Shown here one piece after another: positions 27,733 to 36,032 of a DNA stretch of 64,000 bases. Location: the NCBI RefSeq assembly GCF_018617485.1, contig NZ_JACSKH010000002.1, positions 124,001-188,000 on the forward strand, written 5' to 3'. The stretch's first letter is position 1. Each line of letters opens with the position of its first letter. Made by a program: the position numbers and the translations under genes. This DNA is from Exiguobacterium sp. s124 (GTDB lineage: Bacteria; Bacillota; Bacilli; Exiguobacteriales; Exiguobacteriaceae). The notes below the pieces were generated by a model. That model did no database searches. It saw only the letters and a list, made by a program, of their open reading frames with translations, and was not told the origin of the DNA.

Positions 27733-28407
27733 ATGATCGTAGCAATCGAAAAGGCAGGATACGAGATAAACGAACCTGTCATTCAAAGCATTGCGTTCGA
27801 AGTGCGGACTGGTGAAATTTTAGGGGTGATTGGGTCGAACGGAGCGGGAAAAACGACGACCATTGCCTGTCTGACAGGGACGATTCCTTGGATGAAAGGG
27901 ACAGTCGAGTTGGAACGCTATGCGTACATCCCGGAGCAACCGGTCTACTACGATTATTTGACACTATCTGAACATATCGCGCTCGTCCAAGAATTGACGG
28001 GCGTGGATTCGACAGAAAAGACAGAGGCGTTGCTGCAGCTTTTCCGACTAGAATATGTGACAGACCGCTATCTTTCTTCATTTTCAAAAGGGATGAAACA
28101 GAAGGCGATGATTTTATTGGCGCTCATCCAAGAAGCGCATGTATTGATTGTCGATGAACCGTTTATCGGGTTGGATGCAACGACGACGATTCAGCTACTT
28201 CGACTGTTAGAAGCGGAGCGCATGAGGGGAGCCGCTGTCTTATTGGTTACGCACGTTCTTGATACGGCCGAGCGGTTATGCGACCGGTTCGTATGGATTG
28301 ATGACGGACAACTGCTGGCGAGTGGGACGAAAGCAGAGATTCGAGAAACGCTCAAAACAGAAGGGATGACCTTGTTCGATATGATGGAAGATGTGGCGCT
28401 CCGATGA
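27733..28407 (+). CDS. ecsA: ABC transporter ATPase, EcsA-type
   Basis: A 224-residue ATPase with Walker A GSNGAGKTT, signature SSFSKGMKQK, Walker B VLIVDEPFIGLD and H-loop VTHV. The layout, with the EcsB-like membrane protein overlapping by ATGA, identifies the Ecs exporter. In Bacillus subtilis Ecs affects secretion and membrane protein processing; its substrate is debated. The ATG follows GGGGGAAAAGAG. Confidence 0.85.
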   Translation: MIVAIEKAGYEINEPVIQSIAFEVRTGEILGVIGSNGAGKTTTIACLTGTIPWMKGTVELERYAYIPEQPVYYDYLTLSEHIALVQELTGVDSTEKTEALLQLFRLEYVTDRYLSSFSKGMKQKAMILLALIQEAHVLIVDEPFIGLDATTTIQLLRLLEAERMRGAAVLLVTHVLDTAERLCDRFVWIDDGQLLASGTKAEIRETLKTEGMTLFDMMEDVALR

Positions 28408-29411
28408 TTGCGAAACGACTATTTTGGATGCGTGTTTCCCGTTATATGAAGCAACAGTGGAAGACAGTCCGATTGATTGTCGATTGGACGATTTTTTTAT
28501 ATGGGGTAGTCCCTCTGCTCATATGGGCAGGCTATTCCTACTGGCGTATATGGCAAGGTGATTTTGACTGGATGCGTGATGTACCTTACCTGTTATGGAC
28601 AATCCTGTTCGGGTGGGTGATGTGGCAAGATCGTATTTTTGTCTGGGTGGAGCGCGCCGACATCATCCTCGTGTCTGACCGGAGCATGATTCGACAGTTG
28701 AAATGGTATTCTGTTTCATATCATCTCGTTCAACATGTCATTCAATACGGATTCTATCTTTTATTGATTACGCCGATTCTTCACATGAAGGGAAGAAGTG
28801 CTGTCGAGATTCTCGCATTCGGAGCCTCACTTTTCCTGCTTGCCTGGTGTCATGCGTGGATTCAATATCAACTTCGCCTCCGACATGCCCACCTTACGAA
28901 GCGATTCTTGATCATACTCCTTGCTTTCGTAGGCGTGTATGCGCTATTGATTGAGTCGGTGTTACTCGGTGTATTGATTGGAAGCGTGATGGTCACCTTT
29001 GCATTATACGTCGGGGAAGGCTGGGTGTCGCGACATCCGAGTATCGGTCGCGAGATTGAGATTGGGGAACGTGAACGTGCCTCGTTCGACCGTATGCTAC
29101 TGACAACCTCAGGTGCCATCGAAAAGACGAGTGAGCGAAAACGTCCCTTGTATCGACCGAGACCGAATCGCTTTGGAACCGTCAGACGGACGATGGCACT
29201 CCTTATGTACTTTAGAACGCCGAGTCATCGGAATTTATGGTTTCGACTCATTCCGCTCGGGGTCACGAGCGTGATTCTCCTTCCGAGCTGGTTCAAAGTG
29301 TTGGTTCCGATTTATCTATTGTATGTCGCCTATCAGGAGCATACGTCGTTCACGAGGGAGATGGAGCGGCATCCATTCTTCCAATCCATTCAAGAAAGAG
29401 GTTCATCATGA
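28404..29411 (+). CDS. ecsB: ABC transporter permease, EcsB-type
   Basis: A 335-residue membrane protein with about six to eight helices, overlapping the ATPase gene by ATGA. A cytoplasmic loop with EIGERERASFDRML and KRPLYRPRPN and the end YQEHTSFTREMERHPFFQSI are typical of EcsB. It forms the membrane part of the exporter. Its stop overlaps the methyltransferase start. Confidence 0.82.
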   Translation: MIAKRLFWMRVSRYMKQQWKTVRLIVDWTIFLYGVVPLLIWAGYSYWRIWQGDFDWMRDVPYLLWTILFGWVMWQDRIFVWVERADIILVSDRSMIRQLKWYSVSYHLVQHVIQYGFYLLLITPILHMKGRSAVEILAFGASLFLLAWCHAWIQYQLRLRHAHLTKRFLIILLAFVGVYALLIESVLLGVLIGSVMVTFALYVGEGWVSRHPSIGREIEIGERERASFDRMLLTTSGAIEKTSERKRPLYRPRPNRFGTVRRTMALLMYFRTPSHRNLWFRLIPLGVTSVILLPSWFKVLVPIYLLYVAYQEHTSFTREMERHPFFQSIQERGSS

Positions 29412-30019
29412 ACGAACAGCAATATGAGCACCTATTACACATCCAGACGGCTAAACCTCAGCAGGGATTCCCGTCGTCGGCGGAATATCACCGTTATGAA
29501 CCGACTCCTTACGAAGCGCTCGATTTGCTTCGAGATGCGTATCCGCTAGAGTCCACAGATACCATCGTGGATTTCGGTTCGGGCAAGGGGCGTCTGCCGT
29601 TCTATTTGGCGTATACGTTTCGTGTGCGGGCAATTGGTGTCGAGATGGACGGTGGGTTCCACGAAGAGGCGCTTCAAAATTTAGTGAGTTATACGAAGAA
29701 ACACCGGACCCGAGGAAGTGTTCAATTGGAACAAGGACTGGCAGAACAATTTACGATTCCGAAAGAGGCGAACCGCTTCTACTTCTTTAATCCGTTCTCG
29801 GTAAACATCTTTCGACAAGTCATTTCAAATATCATAGCATCCGTTGAAACAGATCCTCGTCCAGTCGATGTGATTCTGTATTATCCGACAGATGCGTATC
29901 TCCATTATTTGAACGACGAGACACCTTTTCACTATTTGAAGACCGTTCGACTACCCCTCAAGAATCTTCATGAGCGATTTTTGATTTATCGTTTTGATAT
30001 GATGGAATCATCTTGGTGA
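29408..30019 (+). CDS. SAM-dependent methyltransferase-like protein
   Basis: A 203-residue class I methyltransferase fold: motif I IVDFGSGKGRLPFY (about residues 50-63), acidic end of strand 2 AIGVEMD, and FYFFNPFS in the motif IV position. Start by ATGA overlap with ecsB; the longer upstream frame is rejected. The place of classical ecsC is taken by this gene. The substrate is unknown. Confidence 0.75.
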   Translation: MNEQQYEHLLHIQTAKPQQGFPSSAEYHRYEPTPYEALDLLRDAYPLESTDTIVDFGSGKGRLPFYLAYTFRVRAIGVEMDGGFHEEALQNLVSYTKKHRTRGSVQLEQGLAEQFTIPKEANRFYFFNPFSVNIFRQVISNIIASVETDPRPVDVILYYPTDAYLHYLNDETPFHYLKTVRLPLKNLHERFLIYRFDMMESSW

Positions 30020-30035
30020 TGGAGGAGTGAGTACG

Positions 30036-30698
30036 ATGAAAAAGAAAGACATTTTAGAGGCGTATCGTTGGCGTCAAGCGACGAAAGTATTCGATGCGGA
30101 CCGTAAAATCAAAGAAGAGGACATGGAGTTCATTTTAGAGACAGGACGTCTTTCCCCGAGTTCGTTCGGGTTTGAGCCGTGGCAGTTTGTCGTGGTCCGT
30201 CGGGAAGATTTACTCCAAAAAATTAAAGATCACGCATGGGGAGCGCAAGGTCAGGCTTTGACTGCGAGTCACTTCGTGTTAATTCTCGCAAGAACACCGA
30301 AAGCGATGCGTTACGATGCGGACTATATTCGTCATATCGTGACGGGCGTACAAGGTCGCACGGAAGAAGAATACGCACAACGCGTGAAACGGGTACAGGA
30401 GTTTCAAGAGAACGATTATCGTCTATTAGACGATGAGCGCGTCTTCCAAGAATGGATCAAGCGTCAGACATATATCCCACTTGGGAACATGATGACGGCG
30501 GCCGCACAAATCGAGATTGATTCATGCCCGATTGAAGGGTTTAATCAAGAGGAAATCGATGAGTTGCTCATCTCAGAAGGTGTCATGGAACGAGGCGAAT
30601 GGTCGCTTTCGGTCATGGTCGCATTTGGGTACCGGGCGCGCGATTTTGCCCCGAAAACACGTCGTGACTTTAACGAAGTCGTCAAATATATCGGATGA
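30036..30698 (+). CDS. Nitroreductase-family NAD(P)H oxidoreductase (YfkO-like)
   Basis: A 220-residue FMN-dependent enzyme: YRWRQATKVFD near the N-terminus, RLSPSSFGFEPWQFVVV and the C-terminal GYRARD. It is similar to YfkO-type nitroreductases that reduce nitroaromatics and quinones. The start follows GGAGGAGTGAGTACG. A bidirectional terminator separates it from the second, distinct nitroreductase. Confidence 0.85.
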   Translation: MKKKDILEAYRWRQATKVFDADRKIKEEDMEFILETGRLSPSSFGFEPWQFVVVRREDLLQKIKDHAWGAQGQALTASHFVLILARTPKAMRYDADYIRHIVTGVQGRTEEEYAQRVKRVQEFQENDYRLLDDERVFQEWIKRQTYIPLGNMMTAAAQIEIDSCPIEGFNQEEIDELLISEGVMERGEWSLSVMVAFGYRARDFAPKTRRDFNEVVKYIG

Positions 30699-30700
30699 AA

Positions 30701-30734
30701 AAAGGGTACATCGCCTCGGCGATGTACCCTTTTG
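30701..30734. terminator. Bidirectional terminator between two nitroreductase genes
   Basis: AAAAGGGTACATCGCC / GGCGATGTACCCTTTT, a perfect 16-bp stem. Confidence 0.92.
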
Positions 30735-30736
30735 AA

Positions 30737-31372
30737 TTATTTCCAATCTGTGATGCGGTCGACTGGGAAGCGTACTGATGGATATCCTTCTTCTGCTGCT
30801 TTTCCGATTGAGAGAAGCATGACTGGAAGGTAACGTTCTTTGTCGAGGCCGAACGCTTCAGCGATGTTCGCTTTATCGTATCCGCCGATTGGGTTTGTGT
30901 CGTAACCATGTGCACGTGCGACGAGCATGAGTTGCATCGCAACGAGACCTGAATCAAGCATGATGCTGTCTTTAATCATTTCTTTCGGTGCGTCTTTGAA
31001 GATGCCTTTGATCATGTCGACTTGACGGTCACGGACCTCGGCCGGCATCATCCCGCGTTCTACCGCTGTATCGAAAATCTCTTCTGTGTAGTCTGCCATT
31101 TGATAGTCAGCGAAGAGTGCGATGACCGCTGAAGACGTTTCGACTTGGCGTTTGTTGAAGCTTGCGAGTGGAAGGAGTGTTTCTTTTCCTTCTGCGCTAT
31201 CGATGACGACGAAGCGCCATGGTTGTAGGTTAAGTGATGAAGGTGCTGTCGTCGCCTCTTCAAGAATTTGTGTCATTTCTTCTTTTGAGATTTTGACGTT
31301 CTCATCGTATACACGAATCGAACGGCGTCCTTTGACAATCTCCATAAAGTCTTTTTGTGTAGCAGTGTTCAT
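30737..31372 (-). CDS. Nitroreductase-family protein, MhqN/YdfN-like
   Basis: A 211-residue FMN-dependent nitroreductase: VKGRRSIRVYDENVKI, TTAPSSLNLQPWRFVVI, and GLVAMQLMLVARAHGYDTNPIGGYD. It is close to Bacillus MhqN/YdfN, which detoxify quinones and are repressed by the MarR-type MhqR. Here a MarR gene directly precedes it, overlapping by ATGA. Confidence 0.85.
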   Translation of the reverse strand: MNTATQKDFMEIVKGRRSIRVYDENVKISKEEMTQILEEATTAPSSLNLQPWRFVVIDSAEGKETLLPLASFNKRQVETSSAVIALFADYQMADYTEEIFDTAVERGMMPAEVRDRQVDMIKGIFKDAPKEMIKDSIMLDSGLVAMQLMLVARAHGYDTNPIGGYDKANIAEAFGLDKERYLPVMLLSIGKAAEEGYPSVRFPVDRITDWK

Positions 31373-31815
31373 ATTGTTGTCTTCCTTTCATGGTCAATTG
31401 TATCTTGTAACATCGTCAAAGATGTTAATAACTGTTGTTGATCCTCTACCTTCATGTTGACAAAAAGTCGGTCCGTTAAGCACTCTTTTTGCTCAGTCCA
31501 ATGTGCAATTTGTTCACGACCATCGTCTGTCAACTCGACATAGATGACACGGTTGTCCTGTTCACAACGTCTACGCGTGATAAGTCCTTGTGTCTCTAGC
31601 TGTTTCAGGTGTCGGGTGATAGCCGCATGATCGACATCAACGCGTTGTTGCAATTCACGTTGCCGCAATGGACCGACGTGATACAGGTTGCTTAAAATGT
31701 CATAGCGACTTAAGCTGAGCCCGCCCATTTCGGAGTCGAATAATTGCCCCAATTCTTTTTGTACGGTGATGATGTGATAGAGAATTTGATCACGAAGCGA
31801 GCAAGAATCTCGCAT
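31369..31815 (-). CDS. MarR-family regulator, likely redox or quinone sensing
   Basis: A 148-residue winged-helix protein starting MRDSCSLRDQ; this ATG has GAGGAGG at 8 nt, whereas the ATG six nt upstream nearly touches it. The helix-turn-helix is LRQRELQQRVDVDHAAITRHLKQLE and the wing RRRCEQDNRVIYVEL. Cys5 near the N-terminus recalls YodB-type quinone sensors; a further Cys lies in the wing. It likely represses itself and the nitroreductase through the repeats at 31833-31857. Confidence 0.85.
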   Translation of the reverse strand: MRDSCSLRDQILYHIITVQKELGQLFDSEMGGLSLSRYDILSNLYHVGPLRQRELQQRVDVDHAAITRHLKQLETQGLITRRRCEQDNRVIYVELTDDGREQIAHWTEQKECLTDRLFVNMKVEDQQQLLTSLTMLQDTIDHERKTTI

Positions 31816-31832
31816 GCACATCGCCTCCTCAA

Positions 31833-31857
31833 ATCATTGATGACTCAATCATTGATG
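31833..31857. promoter_or_regulatory. Repeat operator upstream of the MarR gene
   Basis: Two direct copies of ATCATTGATG (31833-31842, 31848-31857), with an inner inverted repeat ATTGA-TGAC-TCAAT (31836-31849), lie just upstream of the ribosome site. A likely MarR-family operator. Confidence 0.5.
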
Positions 31858-31921
31858 GGTCACACAATGTATAGTAAACCCATCTTGAGGAGATTTCAAA
31901 TAAAAAGTTTTAAGAAATGGG

Positions 31922-31972
31922 TTGTCAAACTGTTATATAATAGTCTATATTGTAATCAACTGATATATAACA
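31922..31972 (+). promoter_or_regulatory. Malate synthase promoter with inverted TGTTATATA / TATATAACA
   Basis: TTGTCA (31922-31927), 18 nt, TATATT (31946-31951) forms a plausible promoter. TGTTATATA (31931-31939) lies in its spacer and the inverse TATATAACA (31964-31972) lies downstream. The same sequence occurs as one fused palindrome before aceA. Confidence 0.5.
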
Positions 31973-31995
31973 ATGATTAAGGAGGATGTGAGCGC

Positions 31996-34179
31996 TTGGA
32001 ACATTACGAACGGCTAAATACGTACCATGTTCATGAGAAGCTGTTTGAATTCGTGAATACAAACGTACTTGAACCCCATGAAATCAACGATTTTTGGGAA
32101 GGTGTTGAATCGCTTCTAGAGCGTTTCATTCCAGTGAATCAGATGCTTCTAGAAAAGCGTGCGACATACGAACGATTGTTACAGGAGTGGTACAGTCAGC
32201 AAGACGAAGTCGACCCGATCGAATATGAGACGTTTTTAACGTCAATCGGCTATATCGAACCGGTCGTCGAAGATTTCAACATTGACGTGTCGAATGTTGA
32301 CCGAGAAATCGCGCATCAAGCCGGTCCGCAACTCGTCGTACCATTAGACAATGCTAGATATGCACTCAACGCCGCCAATGCCAGATGGGGAAGTCTTTAC
32401 GACGCCCTTTATGGAACAGACATGATTGAAGAGACGGACGGTACGGAAAAAGGGCCGGGATACAATCCCATTCGCGGCAATGAAGTCATTCGATTGGCAA
32501 AACAGTTTCTAGATGACACGTTCCCTTTGCCGTCAGGATCGCACGGGGAAGTGACACGTTACTTCGTTCGTGATGATGTCGCCTACGCGGTGATTGGGGA
32601 AGATGAGCACGCATTCGCACATGATTCCTTCGTCGGTTATACCGGGGACTTGAACAATTTGAAAACATTGATGCTCCAGCACCATGCCTTACACGTTGAA
32701 CTGCAATTCGACCGTGAACATCCGGTCGGGAAAGTCGACCCTGCTGGACTGATGGACATCGAGCTCGAATCAGCCCTATCCGCAATCGTGGATTGTGAGG
32801 ACTCGGTCGCAGCCGTTTGTGCGAAAGACAAAGTTCATCTGTATCGCAATTGGCTTGGCCTCATGGATGGGACGCTTGAAGCATCGTTCGAAAAGAACGG
32901 GAAGCGACTCTCACGACATTTGAATGAGGATAAGCGTTTAATCGGAAAAGGTGGAGCGGAAGTCGTCCTCCCGGGACGCGCGCTCTTATTCATTCGGAAC
33001 GTCGGACACTTGATGACGACAGACTTGATGCTTGATGCAGAAGGTCGCGAGGTACCAGAAGGTATAGTAGACGCCATCTTTACTTCACTGATTGCGAGTC
33101 GACATCTACATCGCAACCTTAACTCTCGGGAAGGGTCCATCTATATCGTCAAGCCAAAAATGCATGGATCTGAAGAAGTGGCATTCAGCAACGACTTGTT
33201 TGACGCCGTGGAAGATCGATTGAGCCTTCCTCGCCATACGTTAAAAGTCGGCGTGATGGATGAAGAGAGACGAACGTCGCTCAATTTAAAAAACTGTATC
33301 GCTCAAGTGAAAGATCGGGTCGTCTTCATCAACACGGGCTTCCTCGACCGGACGGGGGACGAGATTCATTCCTCGATGACACTTGGACCAATGCGTCGAA
33401 AAGGAGAGATGAAGACGTCTCCTTGGCTCGCTGCATACGAACAATTGAATGTATCGACTGGTCTCGAGAGCGGATTCCATCACCGTGCACAAATCGGGAA
33501 AGGGATGTGGGCGATGCCTGATCAGATGCAGGACATGATGCGTGAAAAAATTGCGCACGTACGGTCCGGGGCGACAACGGCGTGGGTGCCTTCCCCAACG
33601 GCAGCGACGCTCCATGCGATGCACTATCATCAACTCGACGCTTTTGCTGTGCAGCGACAATTGATGCAGCAACCTGCTTTGGAAAATGAACGACAACAAC
33701 TCCTCGATATTCCGCTTGCGACAGGCATCTATTCGCAAGACGAAATCAGAGAAGAGCTCGAGAACAACTTGCAAGGATTGCTCGGATACGTCGTTCGCTG
33801 GGTCGAACAAGGTGTTGGTTGTTCGAAAGTGCCAGATATTCATCATATTGGGCTAATGGAAGACCGGGCAACACTTCGTATTTCAAGCCAGCACGTGGCC
33901 AACTGGTTGCATCATGGCATCTGTTCAGCAGATCAAGTCGAAGTCACACTCTATCGAATGGCACAGGTCGTCGATGAACAAAACGAGGCAGATCCAAATT
34001 ATCGACCGATGACACCGAACGTCGATCAATCGATCGCTTATCAAGCTGCGCATGAACTCGTGTTTCATGGGTTGAAACAACCGAACGGGTACACAGAACC
34101 GATCTTACATCGCCGTCGCCGTGAATTTATGAAACGACAAACTATGGAGTTAAACCTTAAAGGAGGAACCTCATCATGA
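31996..34179 (+). CDS. glcB: Malate synthase G
   Basis: A 727-residue protein, the size of malate synthase G rather than the shorter malate synthase A. It condenses glyoxylate and acetyl-CoA to malate. Family motifs include GPQLVVPLDNARYALNAANARWGSLYDALYG (described, positions about 108-138), DCEDSVAA, HLHRNLNSREGSIYIVKPKM in outline, and NTGFLDRTGDEIHSSM. The TTG start is fixed by AAGGAGG 10 nt upstream. With isocitrate lyase downstream it completes the glyoxylate shunt, allowing growth on acetate or fatty acids. The next gene overlaps by ATGA. Confidence 0.92.
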   Translation: MEHYERLNTYHVHEKLFEFVNTNVLEPHEINDFWEGVESLLERFIPVNQMLLEKRATYERLLQEWYSQQDEVDPIEYETFLTSIGYIEPVVEDFNIDVSNVDREIAHQAGPQLVVPLDNARYALNAANARWGSLYDALYGTDMIEETDGTEKGPGYNPIRGNEVIRLAKQFLDDTFPLPSGSHGEVTRYFVRDDVAYAVIGEDEHAFAHDSFVGYTGDLNNLKTLMLQHHALHVELQFDREHPVGKVDPAGLMDIELESALSAIVDCEDSVAAVCAKDKVHLYRNWLGLMDGTLEASFEKNGKRLSRHLNEDKRLIGKGGAEVVLPGRALLFIRNVGHLMTTDLMLDAEGREVPEGIVDAIFTSLIASRHLHRNLNSREGSIYIVKPKMHGSEEVAFSNDLFDAVEDRLSLPRHTLKVGVMDEERRTSLNLKNCIAQVKDRVVFINTGFLDRTGDEIHSSMTLGPMRRKGEMKTSPWLAAYEQLNVSTGLESGFHHRAQIGKGMWAMPDQMQDMMREKIAHVRSGATTAWVPSPTAATLHAMHYHQLDAFAVQRQLMQQPALENERQQLLDIPLATGIYSQDEIREELENNLQGLLGYVVRWVEQGVGCSKVPDIHHIGLMEDRATLRISSQHVANWLHHGICSADQVEVTLYRMAQVVDEQNEADPNYRPMTPNVDQSIAYQAAHELVFHGLKQPNGYTEPILHRRRREFMKRQTMELNLKGGTSS

Positions 34180-34472
34180 CTACGAAAAAAATGGAAAGCG
34201 AACAGTTGATTGAACGTTGGGTCGTCCGCCGCATCGTATCTGGAGAATCGACAGCTTCTTTGGCGAATACAGCATTCGTATACGGGAACGACTTGATGCG
34301 TCTCGTCTTGGACCGGGCAGATGGATCACTTCAAATCATGAAGGAACCGATTGATGAAGTCGTCGTCTTCCGCAAACCGGAAGATCGGGACGAAGAGAAC
34401 GTCTGTCGTTGCTGTGGAATGGAACACTCGACGTTCAAAGCGGCATTGGAGTGCTGTGCTTACCTTGACTAA
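34176..34472 (+). CDS. Small Cys-rich protein between glcB and aceA
   Basis: A 98-residue protein starting in an ATGA overlap with glcB and having its own AAAGGAGG. The C-terminus holds CRCCGMEHSTFKAALECC, five cysteines and a histidine that could form a zinc site. The N-terminal part is helical, then beta-like (LQIMKEPIDEVVVFRKPED). No family recognised. The fixed place between the two glyoxylate enzymes suggests a regulatory or assembly role, which is inference. Confidence 0.65.
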   Translation: MTTKKMESEQLIERWVVRRIVSGESTASLANTAFVYGNDLMRLVLDRADGSLQIMKEPIDEVVVFRKPEDRDEENVCRCCGMEHSTFKAALECCAYLD

Positions 34473-34504
34473 CCCATTTATTTTGCACTATCTGTTATAT
34501 AACA
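34465..34504 (+). promoter_or_regulatory. aceA promoter region with TGTTATATAACA palindrome
   Basis: TTGACT (34465-34470) with a weak -10 TATCTG 18 nt later, and a perfect 12-bp palindrome TGTTATATAACA at 34493-34504 around the expected RNA start. It matches the split half-sites before glcB. Confidence 0.55.
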
Positions 34505-34547
34505 AATCTAATTTATTGAAATTAATATAATACAGGAGGGTTTATTG

Positions 34548-35816
34548 ATGAAACAACGCGAACAATTGATGGATAGCTGGAAGTCGGAACGATTTGAAGG
34601 GGTAGAACGTCCATATTCCGTAGAAGATGTTATGAAATTACGAGGATCGATTGTGATTGAACAGACGCTCGCGACAAAGGGGGCGGAACGCTTATGGCAA
34701 TTGATGCACGAGCGTGACTACGTGCATGCACTCGGCGCGTTGACAGGAAACCAAGCCATTCAGCAAGTGAAGGCAGGACTTGAAGCGATTTACTTGAGCG
34801 GCTGGCAAGTAGCGGCAGACGCTAACCTGTCAGGTCACATGTATCCGGACCAAAGTTTATATCCGGCCAACTCGGTTCCAAGTGTCGTCAAACGAATCAA
34901 TCAGGCGCTCCAACGTGCCGATCAAATTCAAACGGCAGAAGGAAAAGGTGACACACATTGGTTCGCACCGATTGTCGCGGATATGGAAGCCGGGTTCGGT
35001 GGTGTCCTCAACGTATTCGAATTGACGAAGGCGATGATCGAAGCGGGAGCTGCTGGCGTTCACCTCGAAGACCAGCTCTCGTCTGAGAAGAAATGTGGTC
35101 ACCTCGGTGGGAAGGTGTTACTCCCAACCCAGACGGCTGTGAAAAACTTGATCTCGGCTCGACTCGCGGCAGACGTCATGGGCGTCCCGACCATCATCGT
35201 AGCGCGGACAGATGCGCATGCGGCGAACTTGATCACGAGCGACATCGATCCAATCGATCACCCGTTCATCATTGGAGAGCGTACACCGGAAGGCTTCTAT
35301 CGGACGGAAGCTGGTATCGAGCAAGCGATCGCTCGTGGTCTCGCTTATGCGCCATATGCAGACCTCGTCTGGTGTGAGACGTCTGAACCTGATTTGGCAG
35401 AGGCACGTCAATTTGCTGAAGCGATTCATGCGAAGTATCCAGGCAAACTTCTCGCTTACAACTGTTCGCCATCATTTAACTGGAAGAAGAAGCTATCAGA
35501 TGAAGAGATTGCGACGTTCCAACAAGAAATCGGCGCAATGGGATACAAGTTCCAGTTCGTCACACTTGCTGGATTCCACGCCCTCAACTTCGGCATGTTC
35601 GAGCTCGCACGCGGGTATAAAGACCGTGGGATGGCAGCGTACTCGGAGTTACAACAAGCAGAATTTGCGGCTGAAGTACATGGTTACACGGCGACACGTC
35701 ACCAGCGAGAGGTCGGGACGGGTTACTTCGATGAAGTCTCACTCGTCATCTCAGGTGGGCAATCATCCACGACTGCACTTGCCGGTTCGACAGAAGCAGA
35801 GCAATTCACAAATTAA
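34548..35816 (+). CDS. aceA: Isocitrate lyase
   Basis: A 422-residue enzyme cleaving isocitrate to glyoxylate and succinate. The catalytic loop [10 protein letters not shown] (Cys183), the metal/substrate motif ADMEAGFGG and [10 protein letters not shown] are intact. The ATG at 34548 follows AGGAGGG. It is the last gene of the glyoxylate cluster and has its own promoter region with a palindromic operator and a terminator. Confidence 0.95.
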   Translation: MKQREQLMDSWKSERFEGVERPYSVEDVMKLRGSIVIEQTLATKGAERLWQLMHERDYVHALGALTGNQAIQQVKAGLEAIYLSGWQVAADANLSGHMYPDQSLYPANSVPSVVKRINQALQRADQIQTAEGKGDTHWFAPIVADMEAGFGGVLNVFELTKAMIEAGAAGVHLEDQLSSEKKCGHLGGKVLLPTQTAVKNLISARLAADVMGVPTIIVARTDAHAANLITSDIDPIDHPFIIGERTPEGFYRTEAGIEQAIARGLAYAPYADLVWCETSEPDLAEARQFAEAIHAKYPGKLLAYNCSPSFNWKKKLSDEEIATFQQEIGAMGYKFQFVTLAGFHALNFGMFELARGYKDRGMAAYSELQQAEFAAEVHGYTATRHQREVGTGYFDEVSLVISGGQSSTTALAGSTEAEQFTN

Positions 35817-35826
35817 TCACACTTTG

Positions 35827-35856
35827 GAGACGCCGATTTGTTGGCGTCTCTTTATT
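35827..35856 (+). terminator. Terminator after aceA
   Basis: GAGACGCC / GGCGTCTC with a short loop, followed by TTTATTT. Confidence 0.85.
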
Positions 35857-35943
35857 TGTGTGAAAGTGTGTGAGTCGGTTCAGTAAATATGTGAAAAAAA
35901 GATGAATTGAAGTTCATTTTCACTTCTCCAATTCGACGAATAG

Positions 35944-35959
35944 TTGTCACAATTGACAA
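35944..35959. promoter_or_regulatory. Palindrome upstream of the PepSY gene
   Basis: TTGTCA-CAAT-TGACAA, perfect 6-bp arms, about 75 nt before the start codon and 24 nt before a TATACT box (35983-35988). A possible operator of unknown regulator. Confidence 0.4.
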
Positions 35960-36032
35960 GAATAAACCGTTTCCATTCCTTGTATACTCAATCTGTTCAC
36001 AAGTTGGACACAATGATAAAGGGGGAAGCATC

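Noticed and set aside
34526-34531. TATAAT directly before the aceA ribosome site
   Set aside because: Its transcript would start inside the ribosome site, and no -35 lies at the right distance.
35953-35988. TTGACA and TATACT before the PepSY gene as one promoter
   Set aside because: Spacing is 24 nt, too long for a sigma-A promoter.
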